Virus record (IMG/VR): IMGVR_UViG_3300034101_000658
Location: 1 to 30,664 of that record
Reading direction: 5' to 3' (one strand)
DNA length: 30,664 bases
Origin: a virus
Below the pieces are notes generated by a model that searched no databases, was not told where the DNA came from, and worked only from the letters and a program-made list of their open reading frames with translations. Positions 1 through 7,700 of this stretch are shown here, one piece after another. Within the stretch, counting starts at the first letter, position 1, and each line of letters starts with the position of its first letter. The position numbers and the translations under genes are program-made.

Positions 1-43
1 GGTCTAGTTTGTAATTTTTCATAATAGTTGTAGTTTGTTTTTG

Positions 44-94
44 GTCGCTATATCGGATTCGAACCGATCGCTTGCGCACCTATGCGATAGCGAC
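44..94 (-). ncRNA. tRNA-like three-way junction (mini-tRNA or tRNA remnant)
   Basis: On the minus strand an 8-bp closing stem (GTCGCTAT with ATAGCGAC) encloses a small CGCA/TGCG hairpin and a perfect T-arm (ATCGG, loop TTCGAAT, CCGAT). The T-arm and acceptor-like stem are joined exactly as in a tRNA, but only 18 bases lie between them, so there is no room for both D and anticodon arms. It could be a degenerate tRNA, an attachment-site remnant, or an RNA element in the leader of the primase-helicase gene if the genome is circular. The pairing is seen directly; any function is unknown. Confidence 0.45.
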
Positions 95-110
95 TAACCT
101 ATGAACCAAC

Positions 111-698
111 CTAAAAAGGTGTATCGTCCTCGTTGACATCTGAGAGAACTGGCTTAATGAGAGGTAAGATAGAATCTTTGATGTAATTTTCCAAATAAAG
201 CATACGGTCGCTATCGTCCCAAATATTTACCCCCTTTACTTTAATTTGCTTTAATTGCGGCAACTCACCAGGATTTGCTTTATTCCAAAAATGCTTAAGT
301 CCTACTCCATTTTGGTTAATAAATACTACCGAGCTTTTCTTATCGCCGTCAATAGTGAGCTTAGGAGTAAGAGTAACTAACTCGCTGAAACTCACGTTTG
401 GCAACGCTTTCAGAAAACTTACTGCGTAACCACTGCTATACTTCATCTCCAAAAAGTAAGTAGTCTCTTTGTCTTTTAGTGCAATAACCCAAAATTTGCC
501 ATACTCGCTTTCTTTGGTTTTGATGTCGGAGATGTAGCCCGTAAGAGAGTCATAAAACTCTTCGTGTACTTCTCGACCCATTTTGTTTGTGCGCTTTACC
601 GATTTGTCAGTAGGCTGCTTGAATTGTCTTACAAGTTTGCCGTTTGTGATGGATAGGAAAACTCCGTTCCCTCCACCTTGATTAGACTGAAGTCCCAT
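111..698 (-). CDS. SSB-like protein with acidic C-terminal tail
   Basis: This 195-residue protein ends in an acidic tail (DVNEDDTPF) that closely mimics the DDDIPF-type tip through which bacterial single-stranded DNA-binding proteins recruit replication partners. The body is beta-rich and I do not recognise a classical OB-fold signature by eye. The start overlaps the preceding gene by 17 bases, so it is translated from the same messenger as the regulator upstream. A role in coating single-stranded DNA during replication is inferred from the tail and from the primase-helicase that would follow it on a circular map. Confidence 0.6.
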   Translation of the reverse strand: MGLQSNQGGGNGVFLSITNGKLVRQFKQPTDKSVKRTNKMGREVHEEFYDSLTGYISDIKTKESEYGKFWVIALKDKETTYFLEMKYSSGYAVSFLKALPNVSFSELVTLTPKLTIDGDKKSSVVFINQNGVGLKHFWNKANPGELPQLKQIKVKGVNIWDDSDRMLYLENYIKDSILPLIKPVLSDVNEDDTPF

Positions 699-1026
699 TT
701 GCTAAGTGTTTATTGTTAAGTAATAATTGAACCCGATACTGATAAGATGATAGCAAATTTGCTACCTTTTCGTTATATACTTTATACTCTACTAACTGCT
801 CGTACTTATACATAAATTGGTTGATGTGATGCTGAACATTCTCGTAATCACTCGCACTCATGCGGTGAATTTTAAGTGTCAACCAATTGTACTCTTCCCA
901 AAATACTGCGGGAACCTTGTAATGATCGTTGCGATTAACTCTGTTCTTTTTCTTTGGTCTTTTTAACGGAACGATGAAAAAAGCAATGGTAAGGCTACAA
1001 GCTAGGAGAATTAGTAGTAGTTGCAT
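682..1026 (-). CDS. Small protein with N-terminal membrane anchor, function unknown
   Basis: I do not recognise this 114-residue protein. Residues 2-20 form one hydrophobic helix, followed by a strongly basic stretch (KRPKKKNR). This predicts a single membrane anchor with the basic side in the cytoplasm. The remaining part is polar, rich in Tyr, His and Asn, and probably helical. The gene overlaps the HTH regulator by 32 bases and the SSB-like gene by 17, so it belongs to the early operon. A role near membrane-associated replication or host takeover would be speculation. Confidence 0.65.
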   Translation of the reverse strand: MQLLLILLACSLTIAFFIVPLKRPKKKNRVNRNDHYKVPAVFWEEYNWLTLKIHRMSASDYENVQHHINQFMYKYEQLVEYKVYNEKVANLLSSYQYRVQLLLNNKHLANGTSV

Positions 1027-1189
1027 TTTTTAAAGTATTAGTAATTTTCAAATAGTTGGATAGTGTAATCTTGCCCGTTTTCTCTGCTCTGTAAATGGTC
1101 TGTGAAGTTAAGCCGCAAAGCTGCGCCAACTTTTCTTGCGAAAGGCCTCGTGCTATTCGTAGTGTTCTAATTTCTTGTTGTGTAGTCAT
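995..1189 (-). CDS. Cro/C1-type helix-turn-helix regulator
   Basis: This 64-residue protein is almost entirely one XRE-family DNA-binding domain. The helix-turn-helix spans about residues 15-38 and contains GLSQEKLAQLCGLTSQTIYR, a textbook match to HTH_3. No dimerisation or peptidase domain is attached, so it resembles Cro more than a full CI repressor. It is the first gene of its operon, starting about 12 bases below a Bacteroidota-type -7 element and close to a 16-bp palindrome and direct repeats. Autoregulation is therefore likely. Without an integrase in view it need not mean lysogeny. Confidence 0.85.
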   Translation of the reverse strand: MTTQQEIRTLRIARGLSQEKLAQLCGLTSQTIYRAEKTGKITLSNYLKITNTLKNATTTNSPSL

Positions 1190-1204
1190 GTCATTTAATT
1201 TTAG

Positions 1205-1237
1205 ACAAAGCTAAGTAAACAAAATTTAGTAAACAAA
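1205..1237 (-). promoter_or_regulatory. Bacteroidota-type promoter of the regulator operon
   Basis: On the minus strand TTTG (1234-1237) is followed after 20 bases by TAGCTTTGT (1205-1213), a full match to the Bacteroidota -7 consensus TAnnTTTG. Transcription would start a few bases above the ATG at 1189, giving a very short leader. AGTAAACAAA occurs twice on the plus strand (1214-1223 and 1229-1238) between and over these elements and may be operator half-sites. Confidence 0.6.
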
Positions 1238-1244
1238 CTTAATT

Positions 1245-1260
1245 ACGAAAACGTTTTCGT
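1245..1260. promoter_or_regulatory. 16-bp perfect palindrome, candidate operator
   Basis: ACGAAAACGTTTTCGT is a perfect palindrome directly upstream of the -33 element of the regulator promoter. Its size and place suit a dimeric HTH repressor such as the protein encoded just downstream. Binding is inferred, not shown. Confidence 0.5.
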
Positions 1261-1262
1261 TG

Positions 1263-1302
1263 TGAGCCGTTTATCGCTCATTATTGGCTCATTTATCGCT
1301 CA
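1263..1302. repeat. Direct repeats TTTATCGCTCA with flanking inverted TGAGCC/GGCTCA
   Basis: TTTATCGCTCA occurs at 1270-1280 and again at 1292-1302, exactly 22 bases apart, about two helical turns. The first copy lies between TGAGCC (1263-1268) and its inverted partner GGCTCA (1286-1291). This places both repeats on the same DNA face, as expected for cooperative protein binding upstream of the regulator promoter. Confidence 0.45.
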
Positions 1303-1336
1303 ATAAAAAGCCCCTCGTTCACATAAGACCTTTTAT

Positions 1337-1369
1337 AAAATAAAAGGCCTCGGTGGAAACCAAGGCCGG
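1337..1369 (-). terminator. Intrinsic terminator at the end of the late operon
   Basis: On the minus strand a stem of GGCCT with AGGCC, extended inward by further pairs around a small loop, is followed directly by TTTTATTTTAT. It lies about 30 bases after the last late gene and separates that unit from the regulator promoter. A second possible hairpin (plus strand 1329-1347, CCTTTTAT/ATAAAAGG) overlaps the U-tract. Confidence 0.75.
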
Positions 1370-1396
1370 ACAAACCAACTGTTATGAAAAAATGTG

Positions 1397-1702
1397 CTAC
1401 TTGCTACCGTCTTGAAGCGGTATATCTTCGTGAGGATCAATCCTCCTATAATTTTCTTTCCAAAGTATCTTTGTCAAAGTTATGGCTTTTTTCTCAATCT
1501 CCTCCTCACTAGCCTCTGGCCATAGTAAATGCAGTGTTTCGTGAACGATAATTTCAAGATGCTTTTTCCCTTTTAATCTCTCATCTATTTCGATGAGTCC
1601 ATCGGAATGAGCCACACCATAGGCATTTTCCTTACCAAGTTTGCGATATTTAATTCTTATTTTCAAGTCCTTTGGGTGTGTTATCCTAAAATAATTTTTC
1701 AT
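1397..1702 (-). CDS. Small HExxH putative zinc metallopeptidase
   Basis: This 101-residue protein contains HETLH at residues 54-58, a match to the HExxH zinc-binding and catalytic motif, inside a helix (EIIVHETLHLLWP). Beta strands precede it, as in minimal metallopeptidase folds such as SprT-like or ImmA-like domains. A third metal ligand is probably one of the downstream acidic residues (EASEEEIE). There is no signal peptide, so it should act in the cytoplasm. It overlaps the exonuclease gene by four bases (ATGA) and is the last gene before the terminator. Substrate unknown. Confidence 0.65.
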   Translation of the reverse strand: MKNYFRITHPKDLKIRIKYRKLGKENAYGVAHSDGLIEIDERLKGKKHLEIIVHETLHLLWPEASEEEIEKKAITLTKILWKENYRRIDPHEDIPLQDGSK

Positions 1703-2421
1703 TTATGTGTTTGGCTATGGTATTTACCGCAAGTTTTACAACGAAACATTATTCTGACAAGTCCAGTTGCCGTAACTCTTTTTAAATTCTGTACAAGATC
1801 GTCAGATCCACATTCTGGGCATGATCCTCTATCGGCCTTATGAATGACTCCATAATGTGTTTTTGGGGCTATATGCGTGTTTAAATGGCTAAAAACTTTC
1901 TCTAGCAATACCACATCATTTTTACAATACTTAACCATTTTCTCCATAGCCACTTTATCCTTTTCAAGCATTATCTTTTTCCATAAATCGTAATCGGTAT
2001 GTATCTTTTGACCGATGCCTAAAAACTTAGCAATGTAGTTGAGCTTATTGCTATTAAACCTAAACTTACTACGTGCCACTTTAAGCGTATCTATTGTAGT
2101 ATAGCTAGGGAACATATCTATGCCATGAAATAGGCACCTTGTCCTAATCCAAGCCAGATCAAATTTGTCCCCATTATGCCCTACAAGCTCATCAGCCTGG
2201 TTGGCAACTTTTATAAATGCCTCAAGCATTTTCTTATCGCATTGCTTAGAGTCCCATGTCAAAGCGTGAACTTCTTTCACACCTTCCCATTTATAGCAAA
2301 TGCAAATAATCGCCCTTTCCTTTATGATAGACTCTGGTCCTATTGATAATTTATATCCACTAGCCCAAAACAAACCCAAATTTGCACTTACCTCTATATC
2401 AAAAAAGAGCCTTTTCCTCAT
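1699..2421 (-). CDS. DnaQ/PolB-like 3'-5' exonuclease with C-terminal zinc ribbon
   Basis: The N-terminal 180 residues carry the three exonuclease motifs of the DEDDy class: FFDIE (D8, E10), HNGDKFD (D88) and YCKNDVVLL (Y165, D169). This predicts a metal-dependent 3'-5' exonuclease of the RNase H fold, related to the exonuclease domain of family B polymerases but without a polymerase domain. Residues 200-232 form a zinc ribbon with two CxxC pairs (C201/C204, C228/C231), probably for nucleic acid binding. It sits after the lysis genes with four-base overlaps on both sides, so it is expressed late. A role in end processing or host DNA breakdown is inferred. Confidence 0.8.
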   Translation of the reverse strand: MRKRLFFDIEVSANLGLFWASGYKLSIGPESIIKERAIICICYKWEGVKEVHALTWDSKQCDKKMLEAFIKVANQADELVGHNGDKFDLAWIRTRCLFHGIDMFPSYTTIDTLKVARSKFRFNSNKLNYIAKFLGIGQKIHTDYDLWKKIMLEKDKVAMEKMVKYCKNDVVLLEKVFSHLNTHIAPKTHYGVIHKADRGSCPECGSDDLVQNLKRVTATGLVRIMFRCKTCGKYHSQTHK

Positions 2422-2870
2422 AGGTATTTTTTATAGGCAAACGCTCCCACTCCTATAATCGCTATCCATAGCCATGTGTAAAATAATGCTTTGCTTTTGC
2501 GGTCAAATCGATCCTCAAGGATCATATACTCTTTATCCTTGGCCTCAAAAAGCACTTTATATTTATCATCCCATTTTGTCTCGGTAATGACAATTGTGTC
2601 CTTTAGCTCTTTAATTACAGTGCGAATCTTTGTCTTTATCTCTGGATTTGTGTAATGCTCCTCAACAAGCCAAGTGTAGATGCTATCTACTTTTTGCTCA
2701 ATTATCAAGGAATCCTTGACAATTCGAATGGTGTCTATTTTGCTTTCTTGAGGAAACTGCTCTAAGCATAGCTTCGCCGCTTGAACGGGATGTTCATACA
2801 AGTATTTCTTGACTTTATTAGTCGTTATACATGATGTGAACAAAAAAATAATGATTAGATACTTCAGCAT
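2418..2870 (-). CDS. Candidate unimolecular spanin (lipoprotein with C-terminal membrane helix)
   Basis: The 150-residue product begins with a short lipoprotein signal (hydrophobic residues 2-11, lipobox-like FTSC with Cys14) and ends with one transmembrane helix (about 129-147) followed by a basic tail. The middle is charged and predicted helical or extended. This is the layout of a unimolecular spanin: an outer-membrane lipid anchor plus an inner-membrane helix, joining the two membranes for fusion at lysis. It directly follows the endolysin with a 7-base overlap, the usual spanin position. Topology and place support the call; no sequence homology is claimed. Confidence 0.65.
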   Translation of the reverse strand: MLKYLIIIFLFTSCITTNKVKKYLYEHPVQAAKLCLEQFPQESKIDTIRIVKDSLIIEQKVDSIYTWLVEEHYTNPEIKTKIRTVIKELKDTIVITETKWDDKYKVLFEAKDKEYMILEDRFDRKSKALFYTWLWIAIIGVGAFAYKKYL

Positions 2871-3460
2871 AAAATTGATGTAAAAAGTTTAGTTTTTGAT
2901 ATGCGGTCGGCTAGGCCATTAAACCCGCCATTAATTCTTCTTGTAAGGTGTTTAATTGTCTCATCGCTTGCATCTCTAGCCGCTAAATTCCATAGCACTT
3001 TCACTTCAAAGAACCATGCGGCACTAAGCAAAGGATATTTAGTTGCAACCAGGTCTGGTGATGTTAGCAAATCCTGGTTGATATACTGTCCAAATTCTTT
3101 GTAATTATATTTGCCAGTAAGCTGAATATAGCCTCTGCCTCTGTATTTAAAGCCGTCTCCGCTTTGCTTATCTCCATTGCCCATGCGGTTAGAGTACACA
3201 ATATTTGCAATTAATTCTGGCTTTCTAGCCGCTATTTCTGCGGTGTCCTTACTAAAATATCTTGGGAATGTTTTGAGGAGGCCTTGTGCGCTATAATTAA
3301 GGTTCTCACGCACGTATTTAAAGTTACCGCTCTCATGTGCTACTTGTCCTAGAAAATGAGATAAAACAAGCGGGTTATTTATTTTAAAGGTATCGATAAC
3401 ACTTGGAAGCTCATCAAGAACCTGCTTCGGAAGAGTTGTTATCAGCTTTTTGGTCAACAT
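2864..3460 (-). CDS. GH19 chitinase-like endolysin
   Basis: This is a glycoside hydrolase family 19 domain that should cut the peptidoglycan glycan chain at the end of infection. Visible landmarks are VAHESGNF (catalytic acid Glu about 43), ENLNYSA (catalytic base Glu about 52), and the substrate-cleft stretch YRGRGYIQLTGKYNY near residue 105. At about 198 residues it is one catalytic domain with no wall-binding domain and no export signal, so it needs a holin. I chose the ATG at 3460; the frame stays open to a TTG at 3490 that would add ten residues. It overlaps the holin gene by 47 bases. Confidence 0.85.
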   Translation of the reverse strand: MLTKKLITTLPKQVLDELPSVIDTFKINNPLVLSHFLGQVAHESGNFKYVRENLNYSAQGLLKTFPRYFSKDTAEIAARKPELIANIVYSNRMGNGDKQSGDGFKYRGRGYIQLTGKYNYKEFGQYINQDLLTSPDLVATKYPLLSAAWFFEVKVLWNLAARDASDETIKHLTRRINGGFNGLADRISKTKLFTSILC

Positions 3461-3656
3461 CGGCGAACATATTAGAGATGAATTTGCCAACCCAACCGCT
3501 AATAAATACGGCTATGGCTATCTCTTTATGTCCCTCTAGTATTGTCATAGTAGATACAAAAACACTAGCAGCAGCAAGAGAGTCTCCAAATAGCCTAATT
3601 TTCTTAGGTGTTGGATGAAAATAATATTTAAGTCCAAACTTCATTGTTAAATTCAT
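3414..3656 (-). CDS. Putative holin
   Basis: This 80-residue protein has two predicted membrane helices (about residues 22-40 and 45-63) separated by a short charged turn (EGHKE), with a polar acidic C-terminus. Small size, two helices and a position directly before the endolysin are typical of class II holins, which form the membrane lesion that frees the endolysin. A second ATG four codons in (3644) is possible and would leave a basic FHPTPKK segment before helix one. The call rests on topology and context. Confidence 0.65.
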   Translation of the reverse strand: MNLTMKFGLKYYFHPTPKKIRLFGDSLAAASVFVSTMTILEGHKEIAIAVFISGWVGKFISNMFADVDQKADNNSSEAGS

Positions 3657-3999
3657 TTGTTACGACCCAATTCGTACCGTTGCTCACTATCTCCACGTAA
3701 TTATATTGATCGTTTAGTACATAAGTAGTCCCTCCGTCAATAGTCTCGGTGGAGTAGGCATCAATCGTTACTTTATTTACGCTTGAGTCGGTCTTTTTTA
3801 TAATAAAGGATGCCGCATTTGATACGGCCGTTGGAAGAGTAACTGTAACGGCACCAGATGTAGCGTTGATTAGCTTTACATTGATGCCGTCTGTTTCGAT
3901 TAAAGTAGTGTTTGAAGTAGCACTACTAGATGAGAATGCCAAATTACTTGCGTCAAGAATTTGGTCAAAGTTCGTTATATATGATCTATTTATTCTCAA
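3628..3999 (-). CDS. Beta-rich putative virion protein
   Basis: This 123-residue protein is rich in Ser, Thr, Asn and Val and alternates like a beta-structural protein. A central segment (VTVTLPTAVSNAASFIIKKT) resembles motifs in phage tail fibre and appendage proteins that form beta-prisms or small jelly-roll domains. It lies between the fibre genes and the holin and overlaps the preceding gene by four bases, so a role as a small fibre accessory or tip protein is plausible. Unassigned otherwise. Confidence 0.55.
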   Translation of the reverse strand: MRINRSYITNFDQILDASNLAFSSSSATSNTTLIETDGINVKLINATSGAVTVTLPTAVSNAASFIIKKTDSSVNKVTIDAYSTETIDGGTTYVLNDQYNYVEIVSNGTNWVVTNEFNNEVWT

Positions 4000-4391
4000 A
4001 GCTCTTCTTCGTCTTGTTTAGGGGCTTCTTGTAGTTCAACACCGTTCACCCAACCATTTAAGAAGAAATAAGGCTCAAGTCCGCCTGGATTTGCAACCTC
4101 AATCTTCTTAAACTCAAACTCACTTTCCTCAATCTTTTTGATGTCGGCTTTTAGCTTTTTTAGCCCTTCTTTATTAAAATTATATTCTCCTTTCTCATTT
4201 AGGATCAAATTGCCTTTGTCATCTACGGCAGCGTTGTCAAGCCTTGCATCATCTATCTTGGCTTGAAACTCATCAATAGATGGCTTGAGCTTTTCGTAGA
4301 TTTTAAATAGCTTCTTTTGTCCTTTTGTCTCTTGATTGCCAATGTTTAGTTTAATGTTCTCGATTAATACGAATAAATCTCTGTAAGTCAT
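3996..4391 (-). CDS. Helical, charged protein of unknown function in the fibre region
   Basis: This 131-residue protein is rich in Lys and Glu, largely helical in the first 55 residues and again around 75-95. Between the helices is a turn-rich part (AAVDDKGNLILNEKGEYNF). The C-terminus ends in a run of acidic residues. The pattern resembles DUF1617-type phage proteins encoded near tail genes, but I cannot confirm this. It sits between the fibre-associated gene and the small beta-rich protein. It may be a chaperone or accessory factor; this is a guess from size and place. Confidence 0.5.
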   Translation of the reverse strand: MTYRDLFVLIENIKLNIGNQETKGQKKLFKIYEKLKPSIDEFQAKIDDARLDNAAVDDKGNLILNEKGEYNFNKEGLKKLKADIKKIEESEFEFKKIEVANPGGLEPYFFLNGWVNGVELQEAPKQDEEEL

Positions 4392-4410
4392 AGTTTAAAT
4401 TTTTACGAAT

Positions 4411-4737
4411 TTAGATATTATTTTGATTCCAAGGCAAAGGCAAAGTAACAATTGGAGGATTTTTTTGCATCTCTATTTGAGCATCTAAAGAAGCATCAAG
4501 CGAGTCCATGTCCAAATTTGCCTCAAGCCATCCACATACTTCCTCAAAAGTAAGCTCATTATAAGGCTTAAATGCCATTGGGTCTGGTGCTGCGCATCCC
4601 ATTGAGCTATATATATCTGCTATATATTCTCCATCTTGTGCTTGTCTACGCCAATGTACTGTTTTTACTACGTCTGTTAATCCGTCCTCACTAGGAGCGG
4701 TGTCCATTGCTGATATTATCCAAAATTTTGTATTCAT
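4411..4737 (-). CDS. DUF7936-like tail-fibre-associated protein
   Basis: This 108-residue protein opens with two beta strands (KFWIISAMDT, VVKTVHWRRQAQDGEY). It continues with a conserved-looking block (PDPMAFKPYNELTFEEVCGWLE) and ends in an LDAQIEMQKNPP...PLPW motif. That order matches a small family often coded next to tail fibre genes in marine and freshwater phages, which I recall as DUF7936. I chose ATG 4737, which lies just after the stop of the fibre gene; the frame is open to a TTG at 4755. Function is unknown; a fibre-assembly role is inferred from position. Confidence 0.55.
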   Translation of the reverse strand: MNTKFWIISAMDTAPSEDGLTDVVKTVHWRRQAQDGEYIADIYSSMGCAAPDPMAFKPYNELTFEEVCGWLEANLDMDSLDASLDAQIEMQKNPPIVTLPLPWNQNNI

Positions 4738-4738
4738 A

Positions 4739-7700
4739 TTACGAAGGATTTGCAAATGCTAAATAATAAAGTGTTCCATCAACATCAACCTCAAGGTATG
4801 CAGTTGTAGATGTTGTGCAAGTACCAACTATCCTTGACCCCAGTTTCCAAGGCTTTGCAGTACCACTTGTAGGTGCGCCAGTTTTTATTGATCCAGTTGC
4901 TTCTATATTTCCTCCATTGGTTATTGTCATTCTTTTTGTTGCATTAGTCCAAAATTGCAATTCACTTCCAGATATTCCAACTGCAATTTCACCACCAATA
5001 CTGCTTATACCTAATATATCTATGCTATTACTATAAAAAGCAGCAGTACCTACATATAATCTTTTATCAGTTGTAGCACCTTGTATTTCTAATTTACCAT
5101 AATTTGGTGTACATCCAATCCCCACATTGCCACCACTCGTTATGCGCATTCTTTCTGTTGGGCTTCCTCCATTTGCTCTTGTTCCAAATGATAAATATGA
5201 TGCATAATCTCCATTTGTTGCGTTTTCTTTTGCACCTTTTATGTATCCAAATGTATATGCTTCGTTTGATGATGAATCATAATAACCACCAAGTGATATA
5301 CCACCTCCAACTCCAGTAGCATAAGATGTAGTATCAAAAACCAATAAGTTAGTTTTTGTATCTCCTTGTGTTGTAGTTGGCCTAAATATAGAAACTCCTA
5401 TAGGTACGCTGCTCGTCCCAATTCCCAATCTCCCACTCGCATCTAATGTCATTGCTTGGGTGAAAGTGATAGCGTTACCTGCGGTGCCACTATCAGCACT
5501 ATACCACTCATGTGCTGCACCTATCATTCTATATCTTGCAGCAGCAGAACTATTTTTAAAAATAAAGTTTGTTCCGTTGTTATATGAGTTATTTAATATT
5601 TGAGTTTGATTACCACTTCCGGGATTGTAAATTGCAGAACCCGAACCAATATCAAAACCAAATGTTCCACTTCCCCACGCACTCGGTGTAACTCCTAATC
5701 CTAAATTGCCTGAAGTGTTTAAGTATAATTGTTTAGTCGTACCATTAGTAGATAACGACAAATCCATTCCTGTATCTGTAGCTATTTCTGCATAAAGATT
5801 TAAAATACTATAATTAGGGTTTACTATTAAATTTTTACCGCCTCTTCTTAAAAGAGCATAACCCGCCACTTCAATATAAGTTGACGCATCTTGAATAATA
5901 CTATTTCCTATCGTACTTGCACCTGTAAACTTAGGTAGGTAGTTTGTAGTAGCAGTAGCACCGCCATTACCTATTAATAAACCATTGGTGGCATTCACAC
6001 TCGAACTAAACGTAGCACTTGTACCAGATAATGCGCCAGATAGTGTAGTTGCGCCACTTAATAAAACTGGGCCAATTACTCTTAAAGCATAATTAGTAAC
6101 ACCAGTAAATGCACCGTTTGTGAAAGATGGAAAAACATCTAATCCGACCAATAAATCGTTATTTGCAGTTGCCGTTAAACTTGATGTAATATTCATTCCT
6201 TTTGCACTTGGACTTGCACTAGGACTTACACTATTGTTTAAATTTAAAGTTGATGTAGGCGTATAAGTAAGTGTTGAGCTACCAGTTACAGTAGTTGTGC
6301 CATTGAAATAAGTTAATTGACCGGTTGTACCAGTTCCAGTTACAGGGTTTGTTAATACTGCTTGAAAATCAGTACCAGCAACCGCAGCACTTACTGTACC
6401 ACTTCCGTTTGCTTTTAAAATTCCACTAACTGTTCCAGCACCTCCATAAGTAGCACCAATTACAGTACCATTCCATGTACCGCTTGTGATTGTACCATTT
6501 ATATATACATTACCAAATACACCCAATGCTCTTTGAGTAACACCAGTGAATACACCATTGGAAAATGTTGGCGATATTCTTACACCATATAAAATATCAT
6601 CATTTGCAGCAGCATTGACATTTGGGATAATGTTCATTGCAACGGCTTGGCCAGATCCAGCAGTTGCAGTATTGCTAATACTAAAAGTAGATGTTGGACT
6701 AAATGTAAAAGTAGAAGATCCAGTTATTTGTGAAGTATTACTAAAATATGCTATTTGTGCAGCAGTACCCGTTCCCGTAACTGGGTTAGTTAATGTAGCT
6801 TGTGCGCCTATATCAGCAAGTGTCCATGATACATTTGCACTACCATCAAATGTTTTTCCAGTTGCACCTATTGTTAATGTTCTTGCAGTTGCTAATTTAG
6901 TTGCAGTAGCAGCATTACCACTTGTATCGGCAGCATTGTTTGGAATATCTCCACTAACCAATGCACTCCAAACTGGAGCAGCACTAACTGTTCCATCACC
7001 AGTTTGATTTAAAAATTTTTTAGTTGTTGTAGTATTACCTGCAAGTTTAGAAAGTACATTTGCAGCACTTGAATATAAAATATCACCTAATGTATATGTT
7101 GTAATTCCAGTACCACCTCTACCTACCGCAAGATTTCCAGACCAACCTAATGTATGTACAGTTCCAGCACTTGTTATGGTTACGTTTGTGTCATCTGCGA
7201 AAGTTTGGGTAGCAACAGTTAAGCCATTAAGGCTTGTTATAGCCGCACTAATATATGTTGGAGTCCAATTCTCCCATTTGCTACTTGTACCATTAAATCT
7301 TAATAATTGTGCATTTGTTGGGCTAGCAGCATCAACATCACTAATATTATCCAAAGCTAAATTCACCGCACCAGTAAATCCGTTCACACTACTTACTGCA
7401 TCCGTATTATCAACTTTATCCCAAGTAGTGCCGTTGAATATTGCCCAGTCTCCTATTTTCCAATCAGTAATGCCGTCAAGGTTTGTGCTACCCGCAACAC
7501 TTACCACATAATAATATCCTTTAGTTCCCGTACCACTTGCAAGTGTAGGTGTGTTTGTTGATGCGTTCCAAACACCTTGATAAGTTGCGCCTCCAACTAA
7601 AGCGGAGATTTGATTTTGTACTTTACCAAATGCTTGTAGCACACTATCAGTTGCAGCAATGGTACCGCCACCAGTTAAATTTAACCCAGTAAGAACAGTT

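Noticed and set aside
44-94. Normal functional tRNA gene
   Set aside because: D and anticodon arms cannot be formed; only the acceptor-like stem and T-arm fit.
1384-1515. Plus-strand short frame starting MKKCATCYR, preceded by AAACCAACT
   Set aside because: It is antisense to the HExxH gene, lacks a promoter and its later part reads like shadow sequence.
6546-7007. 153-residue plus-strand frame opposite the long fibre
   Set aside because: Val/Ala-rich shadow of the fibre repeats; no promoter or leader.
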